A model generated the notes under the pieces. It had not been told where the DNA came from. It ran no database searches and saw only the letters and a list, made by a program, of their open reading frames with translations. A program made the translations under genes and the position numbers. A stretch of 64,000 nt of DNA from Luteolibacter luteus. GTDB taxonomy: Bacteria > Verrucomicrobiota > Verrucomicrobiia > Verrucomicrobiales > Akkermansiaceae. The stretch is from the NCBI RefSeq assembly GCF_012913485.1, contig NZ_CP051774.1:4526001-4590000 (forward strand). Reading direction: 5' to 3'. This document shows positions 62,407 to 64,000 of the stretch, in pieces (the first letter of the stretch is position 1; each line of letters opens with the position of its first letter).

Positions 62407-62961
62407 ATGAGCGAATTTACCGTAATGCTGACTGCCGTCCATGAGGGACAACCGAAAGCGGCGGAGGAATTGCTCAAGCTGGTCTATGAAGAGCTGAGGC
62501 GGCTGGCAGCCTTCAAGATGTCACAGCAGCCGCCGGGACAGACCTTGCAGCCGACGGCGCTGGTTCATGAGGCATGGATGAAGCTGGTGGGATCGGAGAC
62601 GACGAGTTTTGAGAATCGAGCGCATTTCTTCGCGGCATCGGCTGAAGCGATGAGGCATATCCTGATCGACCGCGCGCGCCGAAAGATGACGGAGAAGCAC
62701 GGCGGGGGATTGGAGAGGGTGGTGCTGGAGGACTATGAGCTGATCTCGCCGATCTCCGACCAGCAATTGCTGGATGTGAACGAGGCGCTGGATCTCTTTG
62801 CGCGGGAGTATCCGATTCAGGCTGAAGTGGTTAAGTTGCGCTTCTTCGTCGGGATGACCCATGAAGAGATCGCGGACTTGCTGGCGGTGTCCGTTTCGAC
62901 GGTGAAGAACTACTGGAATTTCTCGCGTGCATGGCTCTTCCAGGAGATGGAGGGGAGCTAG
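62407..62961 (+). CDS. ECF sigma factor (Planctomycetes/Verrucomicrobia type)
   Basis: A 184-residue sigma-70 family protein of the ECF group often paired with Ser/Thr kinases. Region 2 includes KAAEELLKLVYEELRRLAAF and PTALVHEAWMKL, and region 4 has GMTHEEIADLLAVSVSTVKN. It lacks a neighbouring anti-sigma factor. In related pairs the sigma gene usually precedes the kinase; here it follows. A short stem-loop at 62951-62980 lies at its stop codon. Confidence 0.92.
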   Translation: MSEFTVMLTAVHEGQPKAAEELLKLVYEELRRLAAFKMSQQPPGQTLQPTALVHEAWMKLVGSETTSFENRAHFFAASAEAMRHILIDRARRKMTEKHGGGLERVVLEDYELISPISDQQLLDVNEALDLFAREYPIQAEVVKLRFFVGMTHEEIADLLAVSVSTVKNYWNFSRAWLFQEMEGS

Positions 62962-62980
62962 CGTTTCCGCCAGCTCCCCT
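62951..62980. terminator. Convergent terminator-like stem
   Basis: AGGGGAGCT (62951-62959) and AGCTCCCCT (62972-62980) give a perfect 9 bp stem with a 12-base loop between the convergent sigma-factor and SnoaL-like genes. The T-run is weak; probably bidirectional. Confidence 0.5.
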
Positions 62981-62986
62981 AGGGTG

Positions 62987-63478
62987 TTACTTTGTCACGG
63001 GCACCCGCTTCCACAGATCGTCGAAGGCGAGGGAATCGTAGAAGGCGGTGACCTTGATCATCTTGCCATCCCGCATCTGCATGAACCATGCGTAGGTATT
63101 GCGGTAAGGCTTGCCGTCCTTCGCCATGGTCTCGGCGTCGAAGAGCGCGATGACGGTGTCGCCATCGGCGTAGAGGTTGCGCATGGTCGGGACCAGCGGC
63201 TTGCTCACACGGGCGGCGAAGGGGCGGATGACGGCCTCCATGAAGGCTTCCTTCGTCTCGTATGTTTTCGAGGCGGCGGAGTTTCCGGTGATGGTCCAGG
63301 TGGCATCATCGGCGAGGAGTTCGAAGGGGTTTCCTGTGCCGGCGCGCCAGCGATCGAAGGCGGCTTGGACCGACCGTTTGTTGGCTTCCGTGTTGTTGCT
63401 GGTTTCGGCGTGGCTCATGAGGGGGGATCCTGCCGCGATGATGGCAGCAGCGGTGAGGTGCTTCGCATGGGAGTGCAT
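62987..63478 (-). CDS. SnoaL/NTF2-like protein, exported
   Basis: A 163-residue protein with a signal-like N-terminus (KHLTAAAIIAAGSPLMSHAE) and an NTF2-fold body: QAAFDRWRAGTGNPFELLAD, DDATWTITGNSAASKTYETK, and VIALFDAETMAKDGKPYRNT followed by FMQMRDGKMIKVTAFYDSLA. The fold serves enzymes and ligand binders; the ligand here is unknown. It lies 20 bp downstream of the alcohol dehydrogenase gene on the same strand, so it is probably its operon partner. Confidence 0.82.
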   Translation of the reverse strand: MHSHAKHLTAAAIIAAGSPLMSHAETSNNTEANKRSVQAAFDRWRAGTGNPFELLADDATWTITGNSAASKTYETKEAFMEAVIRPFAARVSKPLVPTMRNLYADGDTVIALFDAETMAKDGKPYRNTYAWFMQMRDGKMIKVTAFYDSLAFDDLWKRVPVTK

Positions 63479-63498
63479 GGCGATCTTTTGAGAGAGGT

Positions 63499-64000
63499 TT
63501 AGAAGCGGATCACGGCGCGGCCGATGACATCGCCGGCCCTGAGAAGATCGAGGTTCTCATTCACGTCCTGGAGGGTGATGGGCTTCACCGTGTGGCGGAT
63601 CTTGCCTGCGGCGGCGAGGGCGAGGATCTCGGTGAGGTCGTTGTAGTTTCCCCAGAAGGATCCATGGTACGTGTATTCCCGTGCGACAAAGGGGAAGAGC
63701 GGGATATTGATCTGATCTCCGACAAGGCCCACCGATGAGTAGTGGGCACCGACGGCCAGTAGTTCGAAACCGGTGCGGATCATCTCCGGGGCTCCGGCGC
63801 AATCGATCACGGCATCGAGTTCGCCCTTGCCGACGGCGCTGTTGAGCTCCTTGCGAAGATCGGCGGTGGACTTGCCCTTGGTGCTGATCACGTGGTCGGC
63901 ACCGTATTCCTTTGCGATCGCGATTTTATCGGGATGGCGGGCGAAGGCGACGACGGTGGCTCCGCCTCCCAAGAGCTTGGCGTATTGGACACCATAGGCA
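63499..64000 (-). CDS. Zinc-type alcohol dehydrogenase/quinone reductase (C-terminal part)
   Basis: The last ~167 residues of a medium-chain dehydrogenase; the gene runs off the window. Readable from the edge are AYGVQYAKLLGGGATVVAFA (end of the nucleotide-binding GxGxxG region) and the Rossmann continuation FARHPDKIAIAKEYGADHVI, AVIDCAGAPEMIRTGFELLA and the end LDLLRAGDVIGRAVIRF. The catalytic zinc ligands lie outside the window, so the exact class cannot be told. It is followed by the SnoaL-like gene. Confidence 0.87.
   Translation of the reverse strand, partial: AYGVQYAKLLGGGATVVAFARHPDKIAIAKEYGADHVISTKGKSTADLRKELNSAVGKGELDAVIDCAGAPEMIRTGFELLAVGAHYSSVGLVGDQINIPLFPFVAREYTYHGSFWGNYNDLTEILALAAAGKIRHTVKPITLQDVNENLDLLRAGDVIGRAVIRF

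Noticed and set aside
1..64000. CRISPR arrays, tRNA or rRNA genes, insertion sequences, prophage genes
   Set aside because: Intergenic stretches were read for regular repeats, cloverleaf-type ends, transposase motifs and phage genes; none was seen.

Overview
The window looks like a high-GC chromosomal segment of a verrucomicrobium, probably of the Verrucomicrobiaceae/Luteolibacter type. The best taxonomic clues are the 51-residue Lys/Arg-rich 'small basic protein' (55499-55654) of the Verrucomicrobia/Chlamydiae group, a PEP-CTERM protein, a TPR serine/threonine kinase paired with an ECF sigma factor, several Tat or lipoprotein exports, and GTG/TTG starts with few strong Shine-Dalgarno sites. 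Genes are densely packed on both strands. I found no rRNA, tRNA, CRISPR array, insertion sequence or prophage. Assignments come from reading motifs; no database search was run.

Layout: 1-3766 (minus) is a lipid/acyl-CoA operon (patatin lipase, PaaK-like acyl ligase, thiolase, and the first codons of a fourth gene). 4130-8423 carries a secreted protein, the Kup potassium transporter and GpmI. 8653-11134 (minus) is a two-gene unit with an exported caspase-fold peptidase. 11431-14833 holds a possible broken gene, a GreA/B-like protein, an ArsC/Spx-like protein, a Tat-exported protein and RadC. 14883-25629 has two divergent oligopeptide ABC systems: an OppA-B-C set without ATPases, and a YejB-YejE-YejA-like set with two ATPases and permeases carrying large extra domains. 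25643-29778 covers two small membrane/secreted proteins, then purD, pyrR, a 3-TM protein and pyrB.

30196-33018 is a multi-spanning membrane protein plus a lipoprotein alpha/beta hydrolase. 33324-41705 is a complete kdp potassium operon: a 27-residue ORF, kdpF, A, B, C, a KdpC-like short paralog, kdpD and kdpE. It is followed by stress-type genes (PPOX-fold protein, SDR, YihY). 44999-51599 is a four-gene overlapping operon: a six-hairpin glycosidase-like protein, a GT4 glycosyltransferase resembling diacylglycerol glucosyltransferases, a fused alkaline-phosphatase-superfamily/EEP protein and a TVP38/VTT-type membrane protein. I read it as a candidate membrane-lipid remodelling locus, and it is the most system-like novelty here. 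51606-56701 (minus) has a coiled-coil protein with acs, an RsuA/RluB pseudouridine synthase, the small basic protein and upp. 56933-64000 has a PEP-CTERM protein, a TPR sulfotransferase, the kinase/sigma pair, a SnoaL-like protein and the end of a zinc-type alcohol dehydrogenase.

A 37-38 bp nested palindromic repeat (GCCTGTT...AACAGGC) occurs in three intergenic regions (3964, 33110, 55907). It may be a dispersed family of this genome.
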